Source: JAXLQL01 sp046331625 (lineage in GTDB: Bacteria; Acidobacteriota; Terriglobia; Bryobacterales; Bryobacteraceae). Taken from it: DNA of 64,000 nt. Position 1 is the stretch's first letter. Every line of letters begins with the position of its first letter. The translations under genes were made by a program, and so were the position numbers. The stretch is taken from contig JAXLQL010000023.1 in NCBI GenBank assembly GCA_046331625.1, positions 62,001-126,000 on the forward strand, in the 5' to 3' direction. Positions 24,485 to 33,739 of the stretch are shown here, one piece after another. Below the pieces are notes generated by a model. That model was not told the origin of the DNA, did no database searches, and saw only the letters and a program-made list of their open reading frames with translations.

Positions 24485-25680
24485 TTCGCCTCACCTCCCT
24501 CCTGCTCGCCGCCCTCGCCGCCGCCGCACAAGACAACCAAGAGATCCTCTCGAAGCTCTCCGAGATCACCGGACTCGCCGTGCTGCGCCCCGTCGTGCAG
24601 CACAACATGAAGCGCTCCGAGCTCAAGAGCTACTTCGAAGCCCGCATCGCCGAAGCAGTCAAGCCGGAAGAGATCCGCCTCGAAGAACTCGCGCTCAAGA
24701 AGCTCGGCTTCGTCCCCGCTGACTTCGACCTCAAAAAGACCACGGTCGAGCTGATGAGCGAACAAGCGGCCGCATTCTACGACTATCGGAAGAAGAAGAT
24801 GGTCATGCTCGAGGAGACCGGATCCGGCATGATGCAGGATCTCGCTCTCGTGCATGAACTGGGCCACGCCCTCGCCGATCAGCACTTCAACCTCGAGAAG
24901 TTTCTGCGCAAGTCCGGCGCCGATGACGATAGTTCCCTCGCCCGGATGGCGGTGATGGAAGGCCAAGCCACGTGGCTCATGTCCGAGTACATGGCCAAGC
25001 GCATGGGCCAGTCGCTCCTCGAAAGCCCGAGCATGGTCGACATGATGACGCGCATGGCCGGCGCGGGCGGATCCGGCTTTCCGGTGTTCCAGTCCGTGCC
25101 GCTCTACATGCGAGAAACCCTGGTGTTCCCGTATGCGCAGGGTATGGCGTTCCAGCAGAAGCTGGCAGAAAAGCTGGGCAAGCAGGCCTTCACCGAGATC
25201 TTCAAGCGGCCTCCACAGTCCACCCAGGAGATTCTCCACGCCGACAAGTATTTTGCTCACGTTGCTCACGCCAAGCCCGCGTTGCCCCAGCTTGCCAACG
25301 AAAAGCAGTGGAAGGCGCTGGTGGAAGGAATCACCGGCGAACTCGATCACCAGATCCTCATCAAGCAGTACGCCCACAGTTACGAACTCGCCGCCGAACA
25401 GTGGACGGGTGGTGTCTATCGCCTCTGGGAGAACAAGAAAGACAGGCGCGTCGTGCTCGCATACGCCTCGTCGTGGTCCAGCGAGAAAGCAGCCACTGAT
25501 TTCATGGGCATCTACAAACGGGTACTGAAAGGCAAGTGGAAACAGGTGGAGTTCAGTGACGAGTCGGAGAATCGGCTCGCGGGCAAGAGCGAAGACGGCT
25601 TCTTCGTCACGCTACGCAACGGGTCCACTGTCACCAGCCTAGAAGGCCTGCCATCGGCAGGCGGCGCAAAGGGCATGTAG
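24481..25680 (+). CDS. secreted zinc metallopeptidase-like protein
   Basis: The 399-residue protein has a short signal peptide (MIRLTSLLLAALAAAAQ). The zinc motif HExxH is in LVHELGHALADQHF at about residue 125, and a third-ligand Glu fits AVMEGQATWLM about 35 residues later, a gluzincin-like arrangement. The C-terminal part (WTGGVYRLWENKK onward) is a beta domain with no known motif. It is likely a periplasmic or secreted peptidase of uncertain substrate. It is coupled to the MFS gene by ATGA. Confidence 0.8.
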   Translation: MIRLTSLLLAALAAAAQDNQEILSKLSEITGLAVLRPVVQHNMKRSELKSYFEARIAEAVKPEEIRLEELALKKLGFVPADFDLKKTTVELMSEQAAAFYDYRKKKMVMLEETGSGMMQDLALVHELGHALADQHFNLEKFLRKSGADDDSSLARMAVMEGQATWLMSEYMAKRMGQSLLESPSMVDMMTRMAGAGGSGFPVFQSVPLYMRETLVFPYAQGMAFQQKLAEKLGKQAFTEIFKRPPQSTQEILHADKYFAHVAHAKPALPQLANEKQWKALVEGITGELDHQILIKQYAHSYELAAEQWTGGVYRLWENKKDRRVVLAYASSWSSEKAATDFMGIYKRVLKGKWKQVEFSDESENRLAGKSEDGFFVTLRNGSTVTSLEGLPSAGGAKGM

Positions 25681-25690
25681 AATCGTCACC

Positions 25691-26497
25691 ATGGCCGCGC
25701 GGTGGATCGCTTTTGTCCTCGCGTGCGGACTTGCGTCCGGTGTCGCCGCTGCGCTTGCGCAGCAGGCGCATTCGGGAAGGCGCTGGCAGCAGTACGAGCA
25801 CGAAATGCAAGACCCCGCCGAAGACCCACCAGACGCCTGGGAAAAAACTGAATTCGCCTTCGGCCGTCTCCGCTACCGCTCCAACCGCCGCGGCTGGGGC
25901 GGCGCGCGATGGGGAGTCGACGCCAACAAGTCAGACCGCCAGTTCATCCAAGGCGTGCGCCGCCTTACGCGGATCCACGCGCGCTCCGTCGAACAGATCG
26001 TCGATATCGATAGCGACGAGATCTTCGACTGGCCGTGGATCTACGCGGTCGGAGCCGGCGACTGGGTCTTCACTCCCGAACAAGGCGCGCGCCTGCATCG
26101 CTACTTCGAGCGCGGCGGCTTCCTCATGGTGGATGACTTCCACAACGAGCGAGAATGGGCTCGCTTCATGGCCGGAATCGAGATGGCTCTCCCTGGTTAC
26201 GAAGTCGCCGACTTGCCCGATGACGCGCCCATTTTCCACACCGTTTACGATCTCGCCCATCGCTTTCGCGTTCCCGGACTCAACGTCGTCCACGGTGACC
26301 AGATCGAACGGGGCGGCGTCGTGCCCCATTGGCGCGGAGTGATCGATGCCAAGGGGCGGGTCGTGGTAGCCATCTGCTTCAACATGGACTTGGGTGATGC
26401 CTGGGAATGGGCGGACCTACCCGACTATCCGGAGAAGTACGCGTCCATGGCCTATCGCATGGGCGTCAACTACATCATCTACGCGATGACGCACTGA
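25691..26497 (+). CDS. DUF4159 domain protein, exported
   Basis: The 268-residue protein has an N-terminal hydrophobic signal (about 5-22) and then the DUF4159 domain, with FAFGRLRYRSNRRGWGG, WTY-like IYAVGAGDWVFT, RYFERGGFLMVDDF and YRMGVNYIIYAMTH. The domain resembles glutamine-amidotransferase-like folds in gliding or aerotolerance-type proteins, but no function is established. It starts 10 nt after the metallopeptidase stop and probably shares the operon. Confidence 0.85.
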   Translation: MAARWIAFVLACGLASGVAAALAQQAHSGRRWQQYEHEMQDPAEDPPDAWEKTEFAFGRLRYRSNRRGWGGARWGVDANKSDRQFIQGVRRLTRIHARSVEQIVDIDSDEIFDWPWIYAVGAGDWVFTPEQGARLHRYFERGGFLMVDDFHNEREWARFMAGIEMALPGYEVADLPDDAPIFHTVYDLAHRFRVPGLNVVHGDQIERGGVVPHWRGVIDAKGRVVVAICFNMDLGDAWEWADLPDYPEKYASMAYRMGVNYIIYAMTH

Positions 26498-26968
26498 GGA
26501 ACGAACTCGCGAACCCTCGCGCGACGGCGCGTTCGAGCAGGGCATGATTCGCAGCCGGCCGGTTGACGCAATCTCTGAGAAAGTGTTTCCGACACGGGTG
26601 CGCGCATGCAATTGGTGCGTCGTGACCGGCCGCGGCCAGGCCTTCGGCGCCTTCGCGGCGATTCTTCCAGCGGATAACGATCCCCGAACCGCTCGCCCAC
26701 CGGGCGGGCTCGGTTGCCGAGGTGGAAGGCCGCACTGGACTCGACTTCCTCCACACCTTGTCCGGAGCCGAACAAGCGCGACGCGAGTCTGCCTCCGAGT
26801 TTCTTCCTAAACTCGAGAACACCGGCCCGGAGAGTGCCAACGCCGAACGCGCGCCGCGCCAATCGTGACCACGGCCGCGCACATCCTAACCTCACCCAAA
26901 GGGGCAGTTGTACACGGGCAGGCAGCCGGGCTGAAACCACGCGGAGGCGTACGTCTGCCCACACTCTC
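26498..26968. other. 471-bp stretch without a convincing gene
   Basis: Open frames on both strands are arginine-rich and match nothing; they look like GC-driven spurious frames. One plus-strand frame around 26660-26860 reads like real protein for about 65 codons (for example GRTGLDFLHTLSGAEQARRE) but lacks a start, so a decayed gene end is possible. The end of the stretch has TACACGGGCAGGC, possibly a repeat relic. Confidence 0.35.
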
Positions 26969-27214
26969 TTATTTGCCGAGAGATTCTTCTAGCAGCGCCT
27001 GGAGGTTCTCGAGGGCGTCAGCGTTGGACTCAACATCTTCCTTGACGTGCTGCACGTCGTCTTGCATCGTCTGGGAAGCATCGCGGATGGCCGCCAGGAG
27101 GGTGTTGGCGCGGTGGAGTTGCACGAGCATGAAGGCGTTCTCAGCGACCAGAATCACTGCCAGCGTAGAGAGAACGACGAGGAAGGCGCGGGGGCTGAGC
27201 GGAGGCGGCGTCAA
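26969..27214 (-). CDS. small membrane protein with a coiled-coil tail
   Basis: The 81-residue product has a single membrane helix (AFLVVLSTLAVILVAENAFML, about 9-29) followed by a heptad-like acidic helix (DDVQHVKEDVESNADALENL) to the C terminus. A TTG at 27214 with GGGACC upstream is preferred, because upstream bases form a CCCCGAGGCGGGG palindrome more like a leader; GTG at 27265 would add 17 residues. Function is unknown. Confidence 0.6.
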   Translation of the reverse strand: MTPPPLSPRAFLVVLSTLAVILVAENAFMLVQLHRANTLLAAIRDASQTMQDDVQHVKEDVESNADALENLQALLEESLGK

Positions 27215-27429
27215 GGTCCCAGTGTAGTGAACTTTACCCCCGAGGCGGGGAGAAGAGGTACGCACTCCGGTGGTAGATGGTCCTCAGGGGCGTCTCCCGA
27301 GCCCCGTTTCGGGCTTCTGCCGGAAACGCCCTAGTCATCGTCTAAGGCGCTTTCCTAGGAGGGACCGGGGACGCCTCCCGAGTGACGCACCTAGCCCTCT
27401 TCTCTCATGCTAGGACTACAAACAAACGT

Positions 27430-28767
27430 ATGCGGAGGAGTCGCGTATCATCAGTGCACGGCTCGCTTGGCCCCGAACGGGCAGGCGAAGCTACTCTCAC
27501 AGGTCCGCCGGGGCCTCGTGGAGTTGTCTCCCAGTGGCGGACCGGGGGACTTGTAGCCGCCGGCTACATGACGGCAGGAGGTTCGAACGCCGAGCGGAGC
27601 GGCGAGTGTGGGCTGGCCCGCTTGACGCAGCAGATGCTGCTTCAGGGGACCAAGTCAAAGGGAGCCTTGGCGATCGCGCGCGAGATAGACGAGCTGGGCG
27701 GAACCGTAACCGGCCGTACTGCATCGCGGGGCGCGTTGCTGGTAGGGCTAGTGGAGCACAGGCAATGGGAGCAGGCGATCGAACTGCTCACCGACCTGGT
27801 GAACAACCCGCGGTTCGACGCCGATGCCCTGGAGTTGGAAAAGCGGGCAATGGCGGCTGAGGCCGAGCACTGGCGGCGGCCGACGGCGGGCCGAGCGCGG
27901 CGGATGCTATTGGCGGCGATCTGGCCCGAGCGGCACGAATACGCAGACGGCGTGGGGGAGATCGGACGGTACACGGTGGCCGACGTGCGCCGGTTTTTCG
28001 AACGCACCTATGCCGCCGATCAGCGCGTGGCGGGCGCGGTAGGGGCGGTGGACTCGGAAGATCTGGCGAAGTTCGCGGGGAACTCCTCGGGGAGCTCCGC
28101 GCGGACCGAGGCAAGGGCGATCCCCTGCCCGGAGCCAGCATGGCACACGGTATCGCTCTACGAGGCGGCCGAACTGGGGCAGTCGCACGTCTGCCTGGCG
28201 CTTCCGGCGCCGATGGCGGGCGATGCAGCGTTCCAGGCACTGCACGAGGTGTTGGGGGGCGGCGTGGGATCGAGGCTGCAGGCGAAGCTGGCCGGCCGGC
28301 AGCCGGTACGGCAGATCCGCTCGGCGATACAGAGCGACGGAGCGGGAAAAGCATGGTTGATCGAAGCATCGATCACGCCGGGCGGCGAGGCAGAAGGGGT
28401 GCATGCGATCCTCTCCGAGCTGCGAGCGGTGGGCGGGAGTGATCCCGTGCGAGACGAAGAGCTTTGGATGGCGCAGGAGTCTGGCGCGGCGTGGGCTCGC
28501 CAAGTGGCGGCAAACCCGCTAGCCGAACTCGAGCGGCTGTTGCAGGCAAGGCTCACCGGCGAGCCACCCATGGATGGGAAATACGACCAGACCGGTTTGG
28601 CGCAAGTGCGGCAAGCCGCGAAGATCTGCATCGAACCGTGGCTACCCCAGGTAAGCGTAGCCTGTATCGGCCCGGCACGCGGGACATCCCCCGTGGCCCA
28701 ACTCCACCACATCGTGGATGCGCACCGGCAGGTCATCGGCCGGCAGTCACTGAACGGGAGTCACTGA
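27430..28767 (+). CDS. M16 peptidase-like protein without the zinc motif
   Basis: The 445-residue protein has the two-lobe M16 (insulinase/processing peptidase) pattern: GLARLTQQMLLQGTKSKGAL aligns with the usual GLAHFLEHMLFKGT segment, followed by IDELGGTVTGRTASRGALL and VRRFFERTYAAD. The HxxEH zinc motif is absent, so it is predicted to be inactive, like partner subunits of M16 heterodimers. The start is uncertain; GTG at 27382 is an alternative. It ends 2 nt before the next gene and heads the chemosensory operon. Confidence 0.75.
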   Translation: MRRSRVSSVHGSLGPERAGEATLTGPPGPRGVVSQWRTGGLVAAGYMTAGGSNAERSGECGLARLTQQMLLQGTKSKGALAIAREIDELGGTVTGRTASRGALLVGLVEHRQWEQAIELLTDLVNNPRFDADALELEKRAMAAEAEHWRRPTAGRARRMLLAAIWPERHEYADGVGEIGRYTVADVRRFFERTYAADQRVAGAVGAVDSEDLAKFAGNSSGSSARTEARAIPCPEPAWHTVSLYEAAELGQSHVCLALPAPMAGDAAFQALHEVLGGGVGSRLQAKLAGRQPVRQIRSAIQSDGAGKAWLIEASITPGGEAEGVHAILSELRAVGGSDPVRDEELWMAQESGAAWARQVAANPLAELERLLQARLTGEPPMDGKYDQTGLAQVRQAAKICIEPWLPQVSVACIGPARGTSPVAQLHHIVDAHRQVIGRQSLNGSH

Positions 28768-28769
28768 CC

Positions 28770-29846
28770 GTGAGCTATCAGGAAAGTACCGCAACACCGG
28801 CGTCGACGGCGGCGCGAGCGAACGAATTACTGCGGCAAGCCGTGGTGGCCGCCCGGGCGGGCGAGAAGCGCCAAGCTCGAAATCTTCTGCGTGAACTGTT
28901 GGAGGTGTGTCCGGATCACGAGCAAGGATTGCTGTGGGCAGCGGCGTTGTCGGAGACGATGGATGGCGCATTCTGGTTCCTGCAGCGGTTGTTGCAGGTG
29001 AACCCGAACAACCAGCAGGCGGCGAACATCCTGGCGATGCACGAGGCGCGTTTGGCCTTGAAGAGCACGCCCAAGCCGCGCGCTACGGCTCCCCCGGCGC
29101 CAGCCGCGGCCGAACAACCGGCGGCGCATCCGGCCCAACCGAGGCGGTGGCAATGTCCCATCTGCTGCGCCGACGCAGCATCGGCGCCGAGGCGGTGTCC
29201 GCGATGCCGGTCGATTCCGCTGCTGACGGATCTGCAGACGATCGCGCGCAACGAAGGCGTAGACGAGAAACTTTTGATGGAGGCGCTGCGCGACCTGCAG
29301 AAGAAGGCGAACACGGAGCCGACGTTCGATTCCTATGTGAACCTGGCGCTAGTGCTGCTGAACCTGAAGCGATCCGCCGAAGCTCTGCCGTGGTTGCGCA
29401 AGGCAGCCGAAGCGCGGCCAGCGGAGTCCACCGTGATGATGGTGGCGCATCTGCTCGAGCAGCGAAAGCTGGTGCTGTGCGTGGACGACAGCCAGACGGT
29501 GCGGCGAGTGGTATCGCTGATCCTCGAGCAGAACGGCTACCGGACATTGACGGCGGCGGACGGGATGCAGGCGCTGGCGCGGATCAACGAATCACTGCCG
29601 GACTTGATTCTGCTCGACGTGAGCATGCCGCGGATGGACGGATACCAGGTGTGCAAGACGATCAAGCAGAACCCGTACACCAAGACGATTCCGATTCTAA
29701 TGCTATCGGGAAACGACGGATTTTTCGACAAGATCAAGGGCAAACTGGCCGGATCTACCGATTACCTCACCAAGCCGCTCGACGAAGACTCGCTTCTACA
29801 GGCGGTAGAGAAGTATTTGAAAGTGACGGCGGCGGCGTCCAAGTAA
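28770..29846 (+). CDS. TPR/zinc-ribbon/response-regulator fusion protein
   Basis: The 358-residue protein starts with GTG two bases after the M16-like stop. Residues 1-95 are TPR-like helices, 125-150 form a four-Cys ribbon (CPICCADAASAPRRCPRC), and 150-230 are further TPR helices. The REC domain spans about 235-355, with acidic pocket CVDDSQTVRR, phospho-Asp in LILLDVSMPRMDGYQ and Lys in DYLTKPLDED. It probably docks chemosensory phosphorelay to other proteins. The architecture is uncommon. Confidence 0.85.
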   Translation: MSYQESTATPASTAARANELLRQAVVAARAGEKRQARNLLRELLEVCPDHEQGLLWAAALSETMDGAFWFLQRLLQVNPNNQQAANILAMHEARLALKSTPKPRATAPPAPAAAEQPAAHPAQPRRWQCPICCADAASAPRRCPRCRSIPLLTDLQTIARNEGVDEKLLMEALRDLQKKANTEPTFDSYVNLALVLLNLKRSAEALPWLRKAAEARPAESTVMMVAHLLEQRKLVLCVDDSQTVRRVVSLILEQNGYRTLTAADGMQALARINESLPDLILLDVSMPRMDGYQVCKTIKQNPYTKTIPILMLSGNDGFFDKIKGKLAGSTDYLTKPLDEDSLLQAVEKYLKVTAAASK

Positions 29847-29864
29847 GGAGTTAGGAGAACGGAA

Positions 29865-30227
29865 ATGGCCAAACGAATCATGGTTGTCGAGGACAGTCCT
29901 TCCGAGTTGAAGCTGATCCAGGCTGCCATCGGCAATCGGGGCTACGACATTGTCACGGCGGCCGACGGTGAGCAAGCGCTGACGCTTGCGACTTCGAACC
30001 CACCGGATTTGATCTTGCTCGACATCATCCTTCCGAAGAAGAACGGATTTCAAATCTGCCGGCAGTTGAAGAGCTCACCGGCGACCAAAGGCATCAAGAT
30101 CATCATGCTGAGCGGCAAGAACCAGGAAAGCGACCGATTCTGGGGCTTCAAGCAGGGAGCCGACGAATACCTGACCAAGCCGTTCGAAGCAGCGCAGTTG
30201 ATCTCGAGTATCGAACGGCACCTGTAA
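29865..30227 (+). CDS. CheY-like single-domain response regulator
   Basis: The 120-residue REC domain has acidic pocket MVVEDSPSELK, phospho-Asp in LILLDIILPKKNGFQ, the Ser/Thr switch in IIMLSGKNQ and the Lys in EYLTKPFEAA. It lacks an output domain, so it acts by protein contact, as PilG/PilH or CheY do. It lies between the TPR-REC and CheW genes and should accept phosphate from the CheA at 33740. AGGAG precedes the start. Confidence 0.92.
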   Translation: MAKRIMVVEDSPSELKLIQAAIGNRGYDIVTAADGEQALTLATSNPPDLILLDIILPKKNGFQICRQLKSSPATKGIKIIMLSGKNQESDRFWGFKQGADEYLTKPFEAAQLISSIERHL

Positions 30228-30237
30228 GAGGAAAGTC

Positions 30238-31506
30238 ATGATCGATCGCACTCCCCAGGACTGGGCGCGCCACGAAGAGGGCCTCGAGCCGCTGGCGGCG
30301 CTTCTCGAAGACTTGCTACATAGCTGGGACGTTGCAGCGTCGGGCGAACGGAGCGACGCAGCCAAGCAGCCGGCGCCGGGCGGCAGCGAGCAAGGCGAGG
30401 TGGAGCAGTTGTTCGCCGCGTTGTCGCAGCGCTTGACGGCTCCCGAACAGACGGCGGCGCCGGCGGGTACGCCGGCAGCCAAGCGTATGATTCCGGCGGG
30501 CGGAGAAGAGAGCGCGTTCGACGAGTCATTCGAGCTATCGCCTCGGGGGTCCGAAGCCAAACCTCCAGCGGGCTTCCTGTGGCTGTCGGAGTTGCCGAAC
30601 GCAGTTCCGGCGGAGTCTTCGAAAGTTCCCGAGCCTCAGGAGCAGCCGGCGGTGAACGTGGTTTTCCAAACGGAAGCCGCGGCGCCGGTCGAGACAGCGC
30701 CAGTGGCGCCAGCAGCCGCCATGGAGGCGGAGACGGAAGTCCCGATCGAAGCGGCGGAAGTTGCCGAAGTGCCCGAGGCGGAAATTCCCGAAGCGTTCGT
30801 GGCGAGCGTGGTGGAACAAGCCGCGGCCACGGCGGCGCCGCTCCCGGTGATTCCCGCAGAGGCGGCGTTCGAAGGGGAAGCACCGAGCTTCGAGGAGTTC
30901 GTGGCGCTGGGCACTCCGGCGGAAGAAGCAGCCGTGGCGGTAGACAGACGAGCCGAACCCACGGAAGCGCCGAAGGCCAAAGCGAACCTGGCTTCCGACG
31001 GCGGCGAGGTAAAGGTGCCGATTTCGGAGTACGCTCCGAACGATCGCTACCTGCTCTTCCGCATGTCGGGCAGTCTGTTCGCACTGTCGCTACCGGCAGT
31101 GAGCGAAGCCGAGCGGCAACCGGCACTGACCCCGGTGCCGGGGATGCCGGGCTTCCTGCGCGGGATCTTCAGCCACCGCGGAGAGATCGTACCGTTGGTG
31201 CACTTACCGGAGCTGCTGGGCCTCGAGCAAGAAGAGCATCCGGGAGCGGCGGGCAAGATCATGATCGTGAAGTCGCCGCATGGTCCGCTGGCGTTGGCGG
31301 CGGAATCGTTGGAAGGGCTATCGGGAATCTATCCGCACGAGATCGATCACCTGGCCGAGTTGGGCGGAACGCTGCGGCCAGCGGTGAGAGGCACCGCGCG
31401 GCTGGGCAACCGGTCAGTGTGCGTGTTGGATCTGGAGAAGGTTTTCGCACTGGAAAAACTGAAGGACTTGGTGGGCGCAGATTCCGCCATGACCGAGAGC
31501 GTTTGA
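30238..31506 (+). CDS. cheW: CheW-domain coupling protein with long acidic linker
   Basis: In this 422-residue protein, the C-terminal ~155 residues are a CheW domain (RYLLFRMSGSLFALSLPAVSE, GFLRGIFSHRGEIVPLVHLP, LGNRSVCVLDLEKVFAL). The first 260 residues are low-complexity Ala/Glu/Pro/Val, with repeated EAAEVAEVPEAE-like runs, and probably form a disordered acidic tether. CheW links receptor to CheA at the membrane. It precedes the MCP gene by 19 nt. Confidence 0.88.
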   Translation: MIDRTPQDWARHEEGLEPLAALLEDLLHSWDVAASGERSDAAKQPAPGGSEQGEVEQLFAALSQRLTAPEQTAAPAGTPAAKRMIPAGGEESAFDESFELSPRGSEAKPPAGFLWLSELPNAVPAESSKVPEPQEQPAVNVVFQTEAAAPVETAPVAPAAAMEAETEVPIEAAEVAEVPEAEIPEAFVASVVEQAAATAAPLPVIPAEAAFEGEAPSFEEFVALGTPAEEAAVAVDRRAEPTEAPKAKANLASDGGEVKVPISEYAPNDRYLLFRMSGSLFALSLPAVSEAERQPALTPVPGMPGFLRGIFSHRGEIVPLVHLPELLGLEQEEHPGAAGKIMIVKSPHGPLALAAESLEGLSGIYPHEIDHLAELGGTLRPAVRGTARLGNRSVCVLDLEKVFALEKLKDLVGADSAMTESV

Positions 31507-31525
31507 ATATCGCGAGGAGCGCCGA

Positions 31526-33706
31526 ATGTTTACGTCGTTGAGAATCTGGCAAAAACTCACGTTGCTGGTATTGCTGATGGGCTTGCCCGTCACCGTGCTC
31601 TTGCACGCCTACTTGAGTTCACGTAACGAGCTATTGGTCTTCACGGACCAAGAGCAGGAGGGCGCGGCTTACTTCAAGCCGCTGAACCGCGTACTGTTGG
31701 GCGTGGAACAACATCGCGCCGCCGCGCATGCATGGCTGTCTGGCGGGGCGCAGTTCCAGGCGCACGTCAAGGAAGTGGAAGCGCAACTGGATCGGGACAT
31801 CCAGGAAGTGGACAAAGCGGACGCCGCGAGCGGCGGTCCGCTGGGCACCACGAAGGCATGGGGTGACTGGAAGTCGAGGTGGCAGGAACTGCGGTCACAG
31901 GTGGGGCAATCCACCGCGGCTTCGAGTTTCGAGAAGCACACGGCGCTGGTCGCCGGGCTGGCGGAACTCATCGTCCAGGTGGGCGACCGATCCAACCTGA
32001 TTCTCGATCCGGAAGCGGATACGTACTACCTGGCATCGACGCTGTTCGACCGCTACTTTCGCGCAGTGGAAACCAAGAGCCTCGCCGACGCGTATGTGTT
32101 GGGCTTGACGGTACGGGGCCAGGCATCGGCCGAAGAGACGGCACAGGCCGACCGGCTGGTGCGGCAATCGCAGTCGTCATTCGCGGACCTGAGCCGGCAA
32201 ATCACCTCGGCGGTGAAGTACAACGGCGAGTTGGGGCCGGGCGTGACGACATTCCTGACTCCGCTCGCGACGGCATCGGCCAAGCAAAGCGAAACCCTCC
32301 GCAAGGCGATCGCGGACAAGGCCGCGGCGGCGCAGTGGAAGAGCGCGACCGACTCGCTCGGGCAATTCTCGGAGTTCGCCGAAGGGATCCGGAGCCAGCT
32401 CACCAGCCGATTGGGCGGCCGCGAGAGCCGAATTCGCAAGGAGAAGTACGGCCAGTTGGGCCTGGCGGCGTTGGCATTGGTGCTGGCGGCATTCGGGGCG
32501 TATCAGATTTCGAGCCGCATCAACCTGCAGATCTCGGGCATCTCGCGAATGTTCACGCGAATCGACGCGGGCGACTTCAAGGCGCGTTGCGTGGCGGTGA
32601 CGGGAGACGAACTGGGATCGATGGCGCAATCGCTCAACAGCGTGATGGACAAGACCCTGGTGCTGATTCAGAGCAGCGACGAGCGCGACCAGATCCAGAA
32701 CAGCATCAAGCGGCTGCTCGAAGAAGTGAGCGGCGTGGCCGAAGGCGACCTGAGCAAGGAAGCCGAGGTGACGGCGGACATTACGGGCGCCATCGCCGAC
32801 TCGTTCAACTACATGATCACGGAGTTACGGCAGGTGATCGCGCAGGTGCAGACGACGGCGAAGCAGGTGTCCAGTTCGTCGAGCAACGTGCAGAACGCGG
32901 CCGAATTCCTGGCGCAGGGCTCCGACCGCCAGGCACGCGACATCGTGAGCGCGTCGAAGTCGATCGAGCAGATGGCGACCTCGATTCAGCAGGTGACATC
33001 GGTGGCCGGTTCGGCGGCCGAAGTGGCGCGCACGTCGTTGAACAACGCGCAACAAGGCGCCGAAGCGGTGAACAAGACGATTCAGGGCATGAGCTCGATC
33101 CGGCTGCACGTGCAGGAAACCTCGAAGCGCATCAAGCGGCTGGGCGAGAGCTCGCAGGAAATCAGCGAGATCGTGGAGCTGATTCGCGACATCGCGGACC
33201 GAACGAGCGTGCTGGCGTTGAATGCATCGATCCAGGCGGCGATGGCGGGCGAGGCCGGCAAGGGCTTCGCGGTGGTGGCCGAGGAAGTGGAGCGGCTGGC
33301 GCAACGAGCAGCCGAGTCGACGCGCCGCATCACGTCACTGATCGAGTCCGTGCAAAGCGACACGGGCGAAGCGGTGGCCTCGATGGAGGCGACGACGCTG
33401 CAGGTGGTGCAGGGATCGCGGCTGGCGAACGAAGCGGGCCAGAAGCTGCAACAGATCCAATCGGTATCGAAGGAGATCTCCGAACTGGTGCGCAGCATTT
33501 CGAGCGATTCGACGGCGCAGGCGCGGCACTCGGTGGACGTGTCGCAACAGGTAGTATCGATTTCACGAATCAGCCAGGATACGGCGGAAGGTACGAGGCG
33601 CGCCGCAGCATCGGTGCGGCGGCTGGCCGAACTCGTGGAAGAACTCAATCTCTCGGTAAGCCGGTTCAAGCTACCGAAGGAGCAGACGGCGACGGCCGCC
33701 GGCTGA
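31526..33706 (+). CDS. methyl-accepting chemotaxis protein (PilJ-like)
   Basis: The 726-residue receptor has membrane helix 1 at about 9-31 and a periplasmic four-helix sensor (about 32-307, with SNLILDPEADTYYLAS). Membrane helix 2 is at about 308-328, followed by a HAMP domain (330-382) and a second HAMP-like segment (to ~435). The signalling hairpin around 550-600 reads IRDIADRTSVLALNASIQAA followed by AGEAGKGFAVVAEEVERLA. Its ligand is unknown. It should signal to the adjacent CheW and CheA. Confidence 0.93.
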   Translation: MFTSLRIWQKLTLLVLLMGLPVTVLLHAYLSSRNELLVFTDQEQEGAAYFKPLNRVLLGVEQHRAAAHAWLSGGAQFQAHVKEVEAQLDRDIQEVDKADAASGGPLGTTKAWGDWKSRWQELRSQVGQSTAASSFEKHTALVAGLAELIVQVGDRSNLILDPEADTYYLASTLFDRYFRAVETKSLADAYVLGLTVRGQASAEETAQADRLVRQSQSSFADLSRQITSAVKYNGELGPGVTTFLTPLATASAKQSETLRKAIADKAAAAQWKSATDSLGQFSEFAEGIRSQLTSRLGGRESRIRKEKYGQLGLAALALVLAAFGAYQISSRINLQISGISRMFTRIDAGDFKARCVAVTGDELGSMAQSLNSVMDKTLVLIQSSDERDQIQNSIKRLLEEVSGVAEGDLSKEAEVTADITGAIADSFNYMITELRQVIAQVQTTAKQVSSSSSNVQNAAEFLAQGSDRQARDIVSASKSIEQMATSIQQVTSVAGSAAEVARTSLNNAQQGAEAVNKTIQGMSSIRLHVQETSKRIKRLGESSQEISEIVELIRDIADRTSVLALNASIQAAMAGEAGKGFAVVAEEVERLAQRAAESTRRITSLIESVQSDTGEAVASMEATTLQVVQGSRLANEAGQKLQQIQSVSKEISELVRSISSDSTAQARHSVDVSQQVVSISRISQDTAEGTRRAAASVRRLAELVEELNLSVSRFKLPKEQTATAAG

Positions 33707-33739
33707 GGGCGATCCAAATGAGTCCACTGGGAGACTGCG

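Noticed and set aside
26475..26964. Overlapping minus-strand frames after the DUF4159 gene
   Set aside because: Both are Arg/Ser-rich, mutually overlapping and without start signals or similarity to known proteins.
27581..27600. GGTTCGAACGCC, like a tRNA T-loop
   Set aside because: It lies inside the M16-like coding sequence and no acceptor or anticodon stem pairs with it.
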